From NCBI GenBank assembly GCA_002427045.1, contig DIPO01000038.1, positions 5,296-31,773 of the forward strand: DNA of 26,478 nt, read 5' to 3'. The notes beneath the pieces are model-generated. The model had not been told where the DNA came from. It did no database searches and was given only the letters and a program-made list of their open reading frames with translations. Made by a program: the position numbers and the translations under genes. Within the stretch, counting starts at the first letter, position 1; each line of letters starts with the position of its first letter. Positions 1 to 7,376 of this stretch are shown here, one piece after another. The DNA is from Firmicutes bacterium UBA5486. GTDB lineage: Bacteria; Bacillota; UBA4882; UBA10575.

Positions 1-13
1 TACAGGACAGTTG

Positions 14-247
14 GTCGACTCACCCGGTTTTCGATTTTAATCACTTCGTGATATTAAGGTAACCGGCGTGAGCGACTCAAACCAGCATGAACAACTTGTT
101 GATTCACCCGACCTTGATTAATACACTAGCGTGTATATGCGGAAGTCGGCGTGAACAACTATAAAGCGCCTCTGGAGCTTGTCGACTCACCTGGCTTATA
201 TTTTCATCATTTCATGTGCGCGGGCAGTAGCCAGCGTAAGCGGCGAC
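14..247. repeat. Tandem array of three long imperfect hairpins
   Basis: Three modules at 14-76, 98-159 and 181-247 begin 84 and 83 bp apart, with 21-nt linkers. Each left arm is four bases, an unpaired A (A18, A102, A185), five bases (CTCAC or TTCAC), then a variable block. Each right arm carries an unpaired C (C67, C150, C235) at the equivalent place. The variable block changes with its partner: CCGGTT/AACCGG, CCGAC/GTCGG, CTGGCT/AGCCAG. Modules 1 and 2 have a second hairpin inside the loop (ATCAC/GTGAT at 40-52; ATACAC/GTGTAT at 121-136). In module 3 the base opposite A185 is a three-base CGG loop and one arm pair is C/A. The array may continue upstream of the window. Function is unknown; it could be a structured RNA, a REP-like element or a protein-binding DNA array. 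Confidence 0.75.
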
Positions 248-355
248 TACCTTATATCTTTCGGTTTATTTAACATTAAGCTTAAATTAATTAACATTAA
301 ACAAATATTAAATGAAGGAGTTTCCTTTTTTTTTGTCTAAATATATATAGATTAA
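248..355. other. AT-rich gap before zapA with a short direct repeat
   Basis: This stretch between the hairpin array and the MITE-like element has no convincing reading frame. It contains two copies of TTAACATTAA (270-279 and 291-300), 21 bp apart. At 315-334 a weak hairpin (AAGGA/TCCTT, 3-nt loop) is followed by a run of T, which could end the gene upstream of the window. Confidence 0.4.
315..334 (+). terminator. Weak candidate intrinsic terminator
   Basis: A five-pair hairpin AAGGA/TCCTT with a three-base loop runs directly into a T tract. The stem is short for an efficient terminator. If real it would end transcription from upstream of the window, before zapA. Confidence 0.3.
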
Positions 356-478
356 GGAATTTCATAATTTATTGATTTATGCTTTAGCCACAGTACATCG
401 TTTTGCTAATCGCCTTCTTTTACCATATCATGCCCCCGAATAAAATCAGTTGCATATTGTGGTTAATTATGTAATTCT
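356..478. mobile_element. MITE-like element, copy 1
   Basis: A 123-bp non-coding segment is bounded by inverted ends: GGAATTTCATAATT (356-369) and AATTATGTAATTCT (465-478), which reads inward as AGAATTACATAATT. The same ends bound the element at 6937-7083. The inner right part shares ATATTGTGGTTAAT-type sequence with 6937-7083 and with 15787-15862. No transposase is encoded, so mobility would need one supplied elsewhere. A target-site duplication is not evident. Confidence 0.55.
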
Positions 479-510
479 CTCAGATAACTGTTGTTAGGTG
501 GTGTAGACCG

Positions 511-789
511 GTGTTAACTCCAAAAGTCGAGCATGAGGCGCTCAATAGGGTTACTATTAATATTATGGGTGATGAATATACCGTTGTCGGACGAGAATCT
601 GCGGAGTATATTAACCAATTAGTAGAGATGATCGAATCAAAGATTGAAACAATTCAGCAGGCTCATGGTGATGCTAGATTATCAAAAACACAATTATCAA
701 TTTTAGTAGCTTTACAGATTACGGATGAACTGACGAAACTTCGCATAGAACACGAAAAACTGGAAAAATTATTACAAGAGGCAAAGTAA
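511..789 (+). CDS. zapA: Cell division protein ZapA
   Basis: ZapA binds FtsZ and promotes bundling of its filaments at the division ring. The 92-residue product has the family layout: an N-terminal strand region with VTINIMGDEYTVVG and a C-terminal helix (about 38-92) rich in charged residues that forms the antiparallel coiled coil. Length matches the small Gram-positive ZapA (about 85-100 residues). The GTG at 511 is preceded by AGGTGGTG at 496-503, a good spacing. cvpA follows after about 30 bp, so the two are probably co-transcribed; zapA-cvpA is a common Bacillota pairing. Identification rests on overall pattern and context. Confidence 0.9.
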   Translation: MLTPKVEHEALNRVTINIMGDEYTVVGRESAEYINQLVEMIESKIETIQQAHGDARLSKTQLSILVALQITDELTKLRIEHEKLEKLLQEAK

Positions 790-822
790 CAACTTTCCAT
801 GGTTGGTAGGAGGATAGTTATT

Positions 823-1659
823 ATGAAATTGGCTTTTCTAGATTGGGCAATTATTATTACATTACTGATTTTTATCTACCGTGGATTTAAAAGCGGATTT
901 GTTTTGCAAATGATTGGGTTACTGGGTTCAGTTGTAGCTTTAATCCTAGCATTTAATTTTTATAATCCTCTAGGAGGAGTGTTAGCGGAATGGCTTAGGA
1001 TCTCTGAAAACTTAGGAGGGATTCTCGGTTTTATTCTAATTATGGTAGCTATTAGTGCGATTGCAACAGTATTATCAAAAAAATGGAAGAACGCTACCGA
1101 TAATTCTTCTATTTCTATAATAGATGGTCTAGCTGGGGCATTATTTGGTGCTCTAAAGACCCTACTGGTTTGGGTTCTAGTTTTGCTGTTGCTTTCGTCA
1201 TTGCAATTTGAATTTATTCAACGGCCATTAGTAGAGTCTACTTTAGCTAAGGATGTTTTGAAGTTGGCACCATTTTTTCATTTTCTCCAGGAACGGGCTT
1301 TACCAGCTAATGTCCCTAGGTTATTCCTGACTCCAGAAGGAGTACAAATACGAAAGATAAAATACGAGGATCTGGATGGGAGTACCTGTCTTGCATGTGG
1401 CAGGGAGGTTTCTTATAAAGGGCTGGTTAGAAAAGGCCTTTTTTCTTTTCCTCTATTTGAATGTACAGCTTGTCATCGACAGAGTGATGGATGCCAAACT
1501 TATGAGGGTTATCATTTGTTTTATCGACGTTGTCCTTGGGATGGTAAAACCCCTATTTCCGGGTCAAACTGTGAGATTTGGGTAAACCCGGTACTTGCTT
1601 TTCCAGCGCAAAATTGTCCTGTTTGTGGGAAAAACCAGACAAGTAAACTCCATTTTTAA
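823..1659 (+). CDS. cvpA: CvpA family membrane protein with cysteine-rich C-terminal tail
   Basis: Residues 1 to about 165 match the CvpA family: several hydrophobic helices (about 7-25, 28-48, 62-85, 110-128), an N-terminal LDWAIIITLLIFIYRGFKSG and an IIDGLAGALFGALK block. In E. coli CvpA is needed for colicin V production; its Gram-positive role is unclear. The product is 278 residues, whereas ordinary members are about 160-180. The extra tail (about 180-278) has nine cysteines, including CxxC pairs at 189-192 (CLAC), 214-217 (CTAC) and 265-268 (CPVC), suggesting zinc ribbons or another metal site, probably at the cytoplasmic face. An upstream ATG at 799 exists, but AGGAGG at 808-813 fits the ATG at 823. 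Family assignment is fairly secure; the tail's role is inference. Confidence 0.8.
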   Translation: MKLAFLDWAIIITLLIFIYRGFKSGFVLQMIGLLGSVVALILAFNFYNPLGGVLAEWLRISENLGGILGFILIMVAISAIATVLSKKWKNATDNSSISIIDGLAGALFGALKTLLVWVLVLLLLSSLQFEFIQRPLVESTLAKDVLKLAPFFHFLQERALPANVPRLFLTPEGVQIRKIKYEDLDGSTCLACGREVSYKGLVRKGLFSFPLFECTACHRQSDGCQTYEGYHLFYRRCPWDGKTPISGSNCEIWVNPVLAFPAQNCPVCGKNQTSKLHF

Positions 1660-1737
1660 TTTGAAATAATTGAATTGTGCAATTCCTTAAAATATCTATT
1701 AAAATAATTCAACAACAAGATAAGCAAGGTGTATAGA
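1660..1737. repeat. Short gap with a solo end-like palindrome
   Basis: The gap between the cvpA-like gene and the U32 gene contains GAATTGTGCAATTCC at 1672-1686. It is a palindrome (GAATTG, two bases, CAATTC) and resembles the right end of the MITE-like family (GAATTATGCAATTCC at 7069-7083). It may be a remnant end or chance similarity. Confidence 0.35.
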
Positions 1738-4257
1738 ATGGAAAATGAAACTGTTTTACCAGAATTGCTAGCTCCAGCAGGAGACTGGGATACGTTGAAA
1801 GTAGCTGTCGGAGCTGGAGCAGATGCTATTTATTTAGGAGGAAAATTATTTAGTGCCCGTCACTTTGCCTCAAACTTTTCTTTGGATGATCTGGCTGAAG
1901 CTTCAGATTATCTTCATGAAAGGAAAAGAAAACTATATGTAACAGTTAATACTCTGGTTAAGCAGGAGGAAATTGAAGAGTTTTTTAAACTTATCAATCA
2001 TCTGTATAAAATTGGAACTGATGCAGTTATTGTCCAGGATTTAGGATCATTATATTTGCTCCGAAAAAACTGGCCCGCTCTGGCGGTTCATGCTAGTACA
2101 CAAATGACGATCCATGATCAGGCAGGTGTTAAGTTCCTAGATAATCTTGGAGTTAAAAGAGTGGTATTATCCAGGGAACTTTCTTTTGAAGAGATAAAAA
2201 AAATTCATCAAGAAACTGGAGTCGAACTGGAGGTCTTTGTTCATGGTGCCCTTTGTGTAGCCTATTCCGGAGCATGTCTTTTTAGTAGTTTAATTGGTGG
2301 ACGGAGTGGAAACCGGGGGCGTTGTGCCCAGCCTTGTCGCTTAGGTTACTCTTTACTGAAGGGAGAAGAAAAAATTGAACTTCCTACTACTTTTGAAAAT
2401 GGTAAACATCTTCTTTCTCCTAAAGATTTGTGCCTCCTTCCTTATTTACCGAAGCTGATTGAAGCTGGAGTTAGTTCACTGAAGATCGAAGGACGTATGA
2501 AAGGCCCGGAATATGTTGGTACCGTGGTAAAAAACTATCGATTGGCTTTGGAAAGAGTGGCGGAGTCTCCAGATCAATTCCTAGTGAAACCAGAAGAAAC
2601 AGAAGAATTGGAAACAGTTTTTAATCGGGGATTTTCTTCTGGATATTTCCAAGGAGATCTAGGCCCGGATTTAATGAGCCCCATTCGTCCTAATAACCGG
2701 GGAAGATTTATCGGAAGAATTAAAGAGTATGATCTGAAAAGAGAACGATGTTTGGTCTCTTTAGAAGAGGAAATTGGCGAAGGGGATGGTATTGAGGTTT
2801 GGGTTACGGTTGGCGGCAGGGTAGGAACGATCGTTGAAGAGCTTGAAGTTTCCGGGATAAGAACACCTAGAGCACCTGCAGGTTCTTTAGCTTGGTTATC
2901 CATGCCCGAAAGTGTAAAACCTGGTGACCGTGTGTTTTTAACTTCTTCGCATCGATTAGAAGCAAGTATCCAAGAGATGATGAGAAACGACTATCCAATG
3001 TCTAAACTTACTTGTACGATGAAAGCCAGTGTAGCTCCTGGAGAGCCACTAGCATTAACTCTTCAAACAGGCGATAAATCAGTAACTGTTTTTTCTAAAA
3101 AAATAGCTAGTGAGGCTAAAAAACATCCCTTGACTGAGGAAAACCTAAAAATCCATTTATTGCGATTAGGAGAAACCCCTTTTAAGGTAGAAGATTGTTC
3201 AATAGAGATTTCTGGCCAACCAATTTTACCATTTAGTATTATTAATCAGTTAAGAAGAGAAGCTGTAGAATTACTCCGTCAAAAAATCTTAGCTGATTTT
3301 CATCGTCCGCCAGCAACTTTACGGGATGCGCGAGAGGATTTAGTGAAGAGTGGGAAAGAAATAGAACGATTTGGTTCTTCTTTTCTTACTGTTTTTGCGG
3401 GAACACTTGAGATTCTGCAAGAAGCATTAACTCCTGGGGTTAAAAAGGTAATCTTTGGTGGGGAGAGTTTTGTTCCAGGCTTTTATTGGAATGAGAAAAA
3501 CTTGACTACAGCAATGAATATAGTGCGGGAAAAAGGTATAAGTCCCGTGATTGCACTTCCGAGGATCACCAGAGAGCGAGAACAGGGAAAAGTCCAGAAG
3601 TATTTGGAGATCTGTCAGCAGCTTAGCCCAGATGGAATTTTAATCTCTCATCTAGGAAATTTGCAGGCGGTCCTAGATTATACTGATTTACCTGTATACG
3701 CTAATTATACGCTCCATTTTTTCAATACTTTTACTTTACGGTTACTTAAAAATGATAGATTAAAAGGGATTACTCTTTCTCCGGAGTTTTCTAAAAAAGA
3801 ACTTTTAGATCTTCTAAATAAAGAAGAATTGAAGGATACTCAAGTAGAGGTATTAGTTTTTGGTGCGAATGAATTAATGGTATCACAATTTTGTCCCATT
3901 GGTGCTTGGGTTGGAAAGAGTTCTCCCGGTAGTTGTTCCCGGCCCTGTCAGAAAAACCGTTTTTACTTGCGGGATAGAAAGGGAATAGATTTTCCAATCA
4001 TTACAGATGAGTTTTGCCGTATGCATCTTTTAAATAGTAGATACCTTTCATTAGTTCGCGAACTTAAGATTTTAAAAGATAAGAATCTGAGTCTGCGGTT
4101 GGAGTTTCGCCATGAATCTCCCCAGATGGCTAAGGAAATTATTAATATTTTTCAAGAAGGCCTGGAGAGAGAAGTTCCTGAAGATATACAAGCAAAAGTA
4201 GAAGTAATTACCGGACAAGGCTTGACTAGAGGCCATTTTTACCGCGGAATTGAATAA
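1738..4257 (+). CDS. Peptidase U32 family protein (RlhA/YrrO-like, two U32-type halves)
   Basis: The 839-residue product starts with LPELLAPAGDWDTLKVAVGAGADAIYLGG in pieces typical of U32 proteins. The U32 signature lies at about 164-202: EVFVHGALCVAYSG followed by a cluster GRCAQPCR, with Cys173, Cys180, Cys196 and Cys200. Such cysteines hold an iron-sulfur cluster in relatives that hydroxylate RNA, such as E. coli RlhA (23S rRNA C2501) and TrhP (tRNA U34). A central part resembles the DUF3656 linker of RlhA, and the C-terminal half has a second cysteine motif (FCPIGAWVG then CSRPC). An RNA hydroxylase role is therefore more likely than proteolysis, but is inferred. AAGGTG at 1726-1731 favours ATG 1738 over GTG 1729. 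It follows zapA-cvpA, a frequent Bacillota context. Confidence 0.8.
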   Translation: MENETVLPELLAPAGDWDTLKVAVGAGADAIYLGGKLFSARHFASNFSLDDLAEASDYLHERKRKLYVTVNTLVKQEEIEEFFKLINHLYKIGTDAVIVQDLGSLYLLRKNWPALAVHASTQMTIHDQAGVKFLDNLGVKRVVLSRELSFEEIKKIHQETGVELEVFVHGALCVAYSGACLFSSLIGGRSGNRGRCAQPCRLGYSLLKGEEKIELPTTFENGKHLLSPKDLCLLPYLPKLIEAGVSSLKIEGRMKGPEYVGTVVKNYRLALERVAESPDQFLVKPEETEELETVFNRGFSSGYFQGDLGPDLMSPIRPNNRGRFIGRIKEYDLKRERCLVSLEEEIGEGDGIEVWVTVGGRVGTIVEELEVSGIRTPRAPAGSLAWLSMPESVKPGDRVFLTSSHRLEASIQEMMRNDYPMSKLTCTMKASVAPGEPLALTLQTGDKSVTVFSKKIASEAKKHPLTEENLKIHLLRLGETPFKVEDCSIEISGQPILPFSIINQLRREAVELLRQKILADFHRPPATLRDAREDLVKSGKEIERFGSSFLTVFAGTLEILQEALTPGVKKVIFGGESFVPGFYWNEKNLTTAMNIVREKGISPVIALPRITREREQGKVQKYLEICQQLSPDGILISHLGNLQAVLDYTDLPVYANYTLHFFNTFTLRLLKNDRLKGITLSPEFSKKELLDLLNKEELKDTQVEVLVFGANELMVSQFCPIGAWVGKSSPGSCSRPCQKNRFYLRDRKGIDFPIITDEFCRMHLLNSRYLSLVRELKILKDKNLSLRLEFRHESPQMAKEIINIFQEGLEREVPEDIQAKVEVITGQGLTRGHFYRGIE

Positions 4258-4263
4258 TAATGA

Positions 4264-4292
4264 TTTACACATCCCCTGAACTATGATAAAAT
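4264..4292 (+). promoter_or_regulatory. Sigma-A-type promoter for rpsO
   Basis: TTTACA (4264-4269) and TAAAAT (4287-4292) are separated by exactly 17 bp, with an extended -10 TG at 4284-4285. It lies just after the U32 stop and about 130 bp before the rpsO start, giving a leader long enough for autoregulation. Confidence 0.7.
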
Positions 4293-4297
4293 TTACT

Positions 4298-4425
4298 TTG
4301 TGGTTTGCGATTATGAAAAAATTTACCACAAGCAAATGTTTTCTACCCCTTTCTGTGATCATCGTTTCCTCCGGCGGTAATCTCGGATTGGCGGGCTGAA
4401 TTATTAAGGAGGTGAATTAGGTGCT
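4298..4425 (+). promoter_or_regulatory. Structured rpsO leader, candidate S15 autoregulatory site
   Basis: TTGTGGT (4298-4304) pairs with ACCACAA (4325-4331). TTGC (4305-4308), just after the first arm, can pair with GCAA (4332-4335), just after the second, which gives H-type pseudoknot order. Further down, AATC/GATT forms a small hairpin around 4381-4390, and a CCTCC near 4368-4372 could pair with GGAGG of the ribosome site before 4421. S15 is known to repress its own mRNA through leader structures in several bacteria. The fold here is read by eye. Confidence 0.45.
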
Positions 4426-4687
4426 GACCCTAGAAGAAAAAGCACAGATTATTGAGAAATATGGTATTCATGAAGGTGACACGGGTTCTTCTGAAGTTCA
4501 GATTGCTATTCTTACAGAAAGAATTAATTACCTAACAGAGCACTTAAAGGTGCACAAAAATGATCACCATTCCCGTAGAGGCTTACTGAAAATGGTTGGG
4601 CGAAGACGAGGGCTTTTAAATTATCTGTATAAAAAAGACATTCAACGGTATCGTTCAATTATTGAACGGCTTGGTCTACGTAAGTAA
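4421..4687 (+). CDS. rpsO: 30S ribosomal protein S15
   Basis: S15 binds the central domain of 16S rRNA early in 30S assembly. The 88-residue product matches the family's usual 88-89 residues and carries the characteristic stretches GDTGSSEVQIAILTERI, HKNDHHSRRGLLKMVGRRR and LLNYLYKKD, which include the rRNA-contacting helices. The GTG start follows AAGGAGGTGAATTAG, a strong ribosome site. pnp lies 87 bp downstream, the normal rpsO-pnp order, though a terminator sits between them. Its own promoter and structured leader suggest translational feedback. Confidence 0.97.
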   Translation: MLTLEEKAQIIEKYGIHEGDTGSSEVQIAILTERINYLTEHLKVHKNDHHSRRGLLKMVGRRRGLLNYLYKKDIQRYRSIIERLGLRK

Positions 4688-4694
4688 GAAAAGG

Positions 4695-4719
4695 AAGCGG
4701 GGGCTACCCGCTTTTCTTT
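4695..4719 (+). terminator. Intrinsic terminator or attenuator between rpsO and pnp
   Basis: AAGCGGG (4695-4701) pairs with CCCGCTT (4707-4713) around GGCTA and runs into TTTTCTTT. It begins 7 bp after the rpsO stop and should reduce, perhaps not abolish, read-through into pnp. Confidence 0.75.
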
Positions 4720-4745
4720 CTATATTGGTAATAATAATAATGATT

Positions 4746-4761
4746 TTCCTAAAGATAGGAA
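4746..4761 (+). promoter_or_regulatory. Small hairpin abutting the pnp ribosome site
   Basis: TTCCTA (4746-4751), loop AAGA, TAGGAA (4756-4761) is a perfect six-pair stem ending at the AGGAGG of pnp (4761-4766). It could affect ribosome access or RNA processing, since pnp leaders are autoregulated in E. coli. No direct evidence here. Confidence 0.4.
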
Positions 4762-4774
4762 GGAGGTTTTATTT

Positions 4775-6880
4775 TTGGTGAAAAAATGGCAATATACCTT
4801 AGCAGATCGACCGTTAACTATAGAAACCGGTAAATTTGCTAAACAAGCCAATGGATCTGTTTTAATCAGATACGGAGATACTGCAGTTTTAGTTACTGCT
4901 GTAGCTTCTGCTCGTCCCAGGGAAGGTATTGATTTTTTTCCACTACTGGTAGATTATGAAGAAAGACTTTATGCGGTGGGAAAGATTCCCGGTAGTTTTT
5001 TACGGAGAGAAGGGCGTCCACCGGAAAGTGCAATTTTAGCAGCGCGGACTATTGATCGTTCACTTAGGCCCTTATTCCCTGATGGATTCCGGAATGATGT
5101 TCAAGTGGTGGCTACTGTTCTTTCAGTAGATCCGGATAATCCTACCGAGACAACGGCAATGATTGGTGCTTCTATTGCTCTTACGATTTCAGATATACCT
5201 TTTAATGGCCCGATTGCTGGTGTCCATGTGGGACGGGTTGATGGCCAATTTGTTATTAATCCGACTCTAAAACAAGTTGAGAAAAGCGATATGGATGTTA
5301 TTGTTGCTGGTACAAAAGATGCTATTATGATGGTAGAAGCTGGAGCTAATGAAGTAATGGAAGACGAAATTCTTGAAGCAATCCTTTTTGGACATGAAGA
5401 AATTAAGAAATTGATTGCTTTTCAAGAGGAAATTAAAAAAGAAATAGGCAAACCTTCCATTGAAGTAGAGTTATTTGAAACAGATCCGCAAGTAATTGAG
5501 ATGGTTAAAGAATTTGCTACTCAAAAGATTACTTCCGCTTTAAAAACCGCAGAAAAGTTAGAGAGAGAAGCTTTAGTTGAACAAGTTAAGGAAGAGACTC
5601 ATCAGTATTTTAAAGAAAAGCTTGGTGAAGATGAGTATAAAGAGAAAGTCCGCGATCTAAATGAAGCTTTAGATATAATTGAAAAAGATGAAGTAAGAAG
5701 AATGATTGCTGAAGATCATATCCGGGTAGATGGCAGAGGTTTGGATGAGATTCGTCCAATCAGTTGTGAAGTGGGCATTTTACCACGTACCCATGGTTCA
5801 GGATTATTTACCCGTGGACAAACTCAAGTTCTTTCTATTGTTACTTTAGGACGAGGAAGCGAAGAACAGATCCTTGATGGTTTGGAAGACGAGGAAACCA
5901 AAAGATACATTCACCATTATAATTTTCCAGCATTTAGTGTAGGAGAGGTTAGGCCGGTCAGAGGCCCAGGCCGGAGAGAAATTGGTCATGGTTCGTTAGC
6001 AGAACGTGCTTTAGTCCCACTTATTCCGGAAGAAGCAGATTTCCCTTATACTATACGGGTGGTGTCTGAGGTATTAGAATCAAATGGTTCGACTTCACAA
6101 GCCAGTATCTGTGGGAGTAGTCTGGCATTAATGGATGCAGGCGTTCCTCTTAAAAAGCCAGTTGCTGGTGTAGCAATGGGTTTGGTTAAATATGGGGAAC
6201 AGATAAGTATTCTTACAGATATTCAAGGACTTGAGGATCACTTAGGAGATATGGACTTTAAGGTTGCAGGAACTAAAGATGGAATTACAGCAATACAAAT
6301 GGATATTAAGATTTCTGGTATATCCAAGCAAATACTTGAGCAGGCCTTAGAACAAGCTAAAAAAGGGCGCTTATTTATCCTGGATAAAATGCTGGCAACC
6401 ATATCTGAACCACGCAAAGAATTATCATCCTATGCCCCTCGAATGATTACTATGGAAATTGATCCGGAGAAGATCCGTGATGTTATTGGCCCAGGTGGAA
6501 AGGTAATCCGCAAGATTATTGAAGATACTGGGGTAGAGATTGATATCGAGGATGACGGTAAAGTCTTCATTACTTCGATTGATCGCGATGCTGGAGAGAA
6601 AGCCAAAAGTATAGTTGAGAAATTAACTGAGGATGTAGAAGTAGGTAAGACTTATTTGGGTAAAGTAGTCCGGCTTATGAATTTTGGAGCATTTGTTGAG
6701 ATCCTTCCGGGGAAAGAAGGCCTGGTACATATCTCACAATTGGATCGGAATCGAGTAGCTAAGGTAGAAGATGTAGTCCAAGAGGGCGATGAAATTCTGG
6801 TTAAAGTCACTGAGATTGATAAATTAGGAAGGATAAATCTTTCTCGTAAGGCACTCTTACTTGAACAGGATAAACGTTAG
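4775..6880 (+). CDS. pnp: Polyribonucleotide nucleotidyltransferase (PNPase)
   Basis: PNPase degrades RNA 3' to 5' by phosphorolysis. The 701-residue product has the full order: RNase PH domain 1 (N-terminus, YGDTAVLVTAVAS), helical alpha linker (about 235-310), RNase PH domain 2 (FTRGQTQVLSIVTLG, with DHLGDMDFKVAGT bearing the metal-binding aspartates), a KH domain (IRDVIGPGGKVIRKI, GPGG loop intact) and a C-terminal S1 domain (YLGKVVRLMNFGAFVEI). Length matches the usual about 700. The TTG at 4775 and GTG at 4778 are both possible behind AGGAGG (4761-4766); they differ by one residue. It sits alone behind rpsO and ends at a strong terminator. Confidence 0.97.
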   Translation: MVKKWQYTLADRPLTIETGKFAKQANGSVLIRYGDTAVLVTAVASARPREGIDFFPLLVDYEERLYAVGKIPGSFLRREGRPPESAILAARTIDRSLRPLFPDGFRNDVQVVATVLSVDPDNPTETTAMIGASIALTISDIPFNGPIAGVHVGRVDGQFVINPTLKQVEKSDMDVIVAGTKDAIMMVEAGANEVMEDEILEAILFGHEEIKKLIAFQEEIKKEIGKPSIEVELFETDPQVIEMVKEFATQKITSALKTAEKLEREALVEQVKEETHQYFKEKLGEDEYKEKVRDLNEALDIIEKDEVRRMIAEDHIRVDGRGLDEIRPISCEVGILPRTHGSGLFTRGQTQVLSIVTLGRGSEEQILDGLEDEETKRYIHHYNFPAFSVGEVRPVRGPGRREIGHGSLAERALVPLIPEEADFPYTIRVVSEVLESNGSTSQASICGSSLALMDAGVPLKKPVAGVAMGLVKYGEQISILTDIQGLEDHLGDMDFKVAGTKDGITAIQMDIKISGISKQILEQALEQAKKGRLFILDKMLATISEPRKELSSYAPRMITMEIDPEKIRDVIGPGGKVIRKIIEDTGVEIDIEDDGKVFITSIDRDAGEKAKSIVEKLTEDVEVGKTYLGKVVRLMNFGAFVEILPGKEGLVHISQLDRNRVAKVEDVVQEGDEILVKVTEIDKLGRINLSRKALLLEQDKR

Positions 6881-6886
6881 TAAAGG

Positions 6887-6914
6887 AACCGAGAGAAGCT
6901 TCTCGGTTTTTTTT
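6887..6914 (+). terminator. Intrinsic terminator of pnp
   Basis: AACCGAGA (6887-6894) pairs with TCTCGGTT (6901-6908) around a six-base loop and continues into a run of T to 6914. It starts 6 bp after the pnp stop. Confidence 0.9.
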
Positions 6915-6936
6915 ATTTCTGTTTTTAATAAGTTGA

Positions 6937-7083
6937 GGAATTGCATAATTACCTTCGGTACCATTTGAACACAATATATAGTGTTTATCATTTATTCAAG
7001 TTAATTGTCTAAGTCTAGACAATTGCTAGTGGGGCTATCAATATATTGTGGTCTGATTTTCAATAGTTGAATTATGCAATTCC
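6937..7083. mobile_element. MITE-like element, copy 2 (best preserved)
   Basis: A 147-bp non-coding segment has perfect 14-bp inverted ends: GGAATTGCATAATT (6937-6950) and AATTATGCAATTCC (7070-7083). Inside are a 9-bp perfect inverted repeat AATTGTCTA/TAGACAATT (7003-7024) and a smaller one AACAC/GTGTT (6968-6985). The right part (ATATATTGTGGT) resembles the elements at 356-478 and 15787-15862. There is no coding capacity. It lies just after the pnp terminator in the long pnp-mraZ gap. Confidence 0.6.
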
Positions 7084-7376
7084 CTAAAGTTTTAAATGAG
7101 GGAATGAATTACTAAATAAAACCTTAAGTTTTTTTATTTAGCCACAAGCTATAGCGTTTAGTTTTAATGGGGGTAACCTCTCCCACCCAAACTAAATGTT
7201 GAAAGGCATTGTAAGCGTTTTTAAGCTGTTGTGGCTAAAAGCCTGTCCAGACTATTATGTAGTTTCCTTATTCACTAAAGTACTAATGATGCTCATATAA
7301 TATTTTGATTGAGGGAATTGCATATGAATGATGCAAATCCTTAGATTAAAAGGAAATAGGGAGGGGTTATAAACTT
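7084..7376. other. Gene-free stretch with structured element and a family-like palindrome
   Basis: No reading frame is convincing here. It contains the nested inverted repeat described separately (7137-7239) and, at 7314-7338, back-to-back GGAATTGCAT and ATGCAAATCC, which resemble two ends of the MITE-like family facing each other. The remainder is plain AT-rich DNA. Confidence 0.5.
7137..7239. repeat. Nested inverted-repeat element, candidate structured RNA
   Basis: TTTAGCCACAAGCT (7137-7150) pairs with AGCTGTTGTGGCTAAA (7224-7239): 14 pairs with a two-base bulge on the right. Inside, TTTAGTTT (7157-7164) pairs with AAACTAAA (7189-7196), capped by a GGG/CCC stem around GGTAACC. The start TTTAGCCACA also occurs in the MITE-like element at 356-478. 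It could be a structured RNA or another non-autonomous element. It is too short for 6S RNA. Confidence 0.5.

Noticed and set aside
14..247. Integron attC sites
   Set aside because: Bulged palindromes fit loosely, but the required GTTRRRY/RYYYAAC ends are not present in the modules and no cassette genes lie between them.
14..247. CRISPR array
   Set aside because: The repeated parts are long imperfect hairpins with differing loops; there are no identical 25-40 bp repeats and no cas genes.
2574..2903. Minus-strand open frame inside the U32 gene
   Set aside because: It is a shadow of a strongly supported plus-strand gene, with no ribosome site.
7137..7239. 6S RNA
   Set aside because: The length (about 100 nt) and the absence of a large central bubble do not fit.
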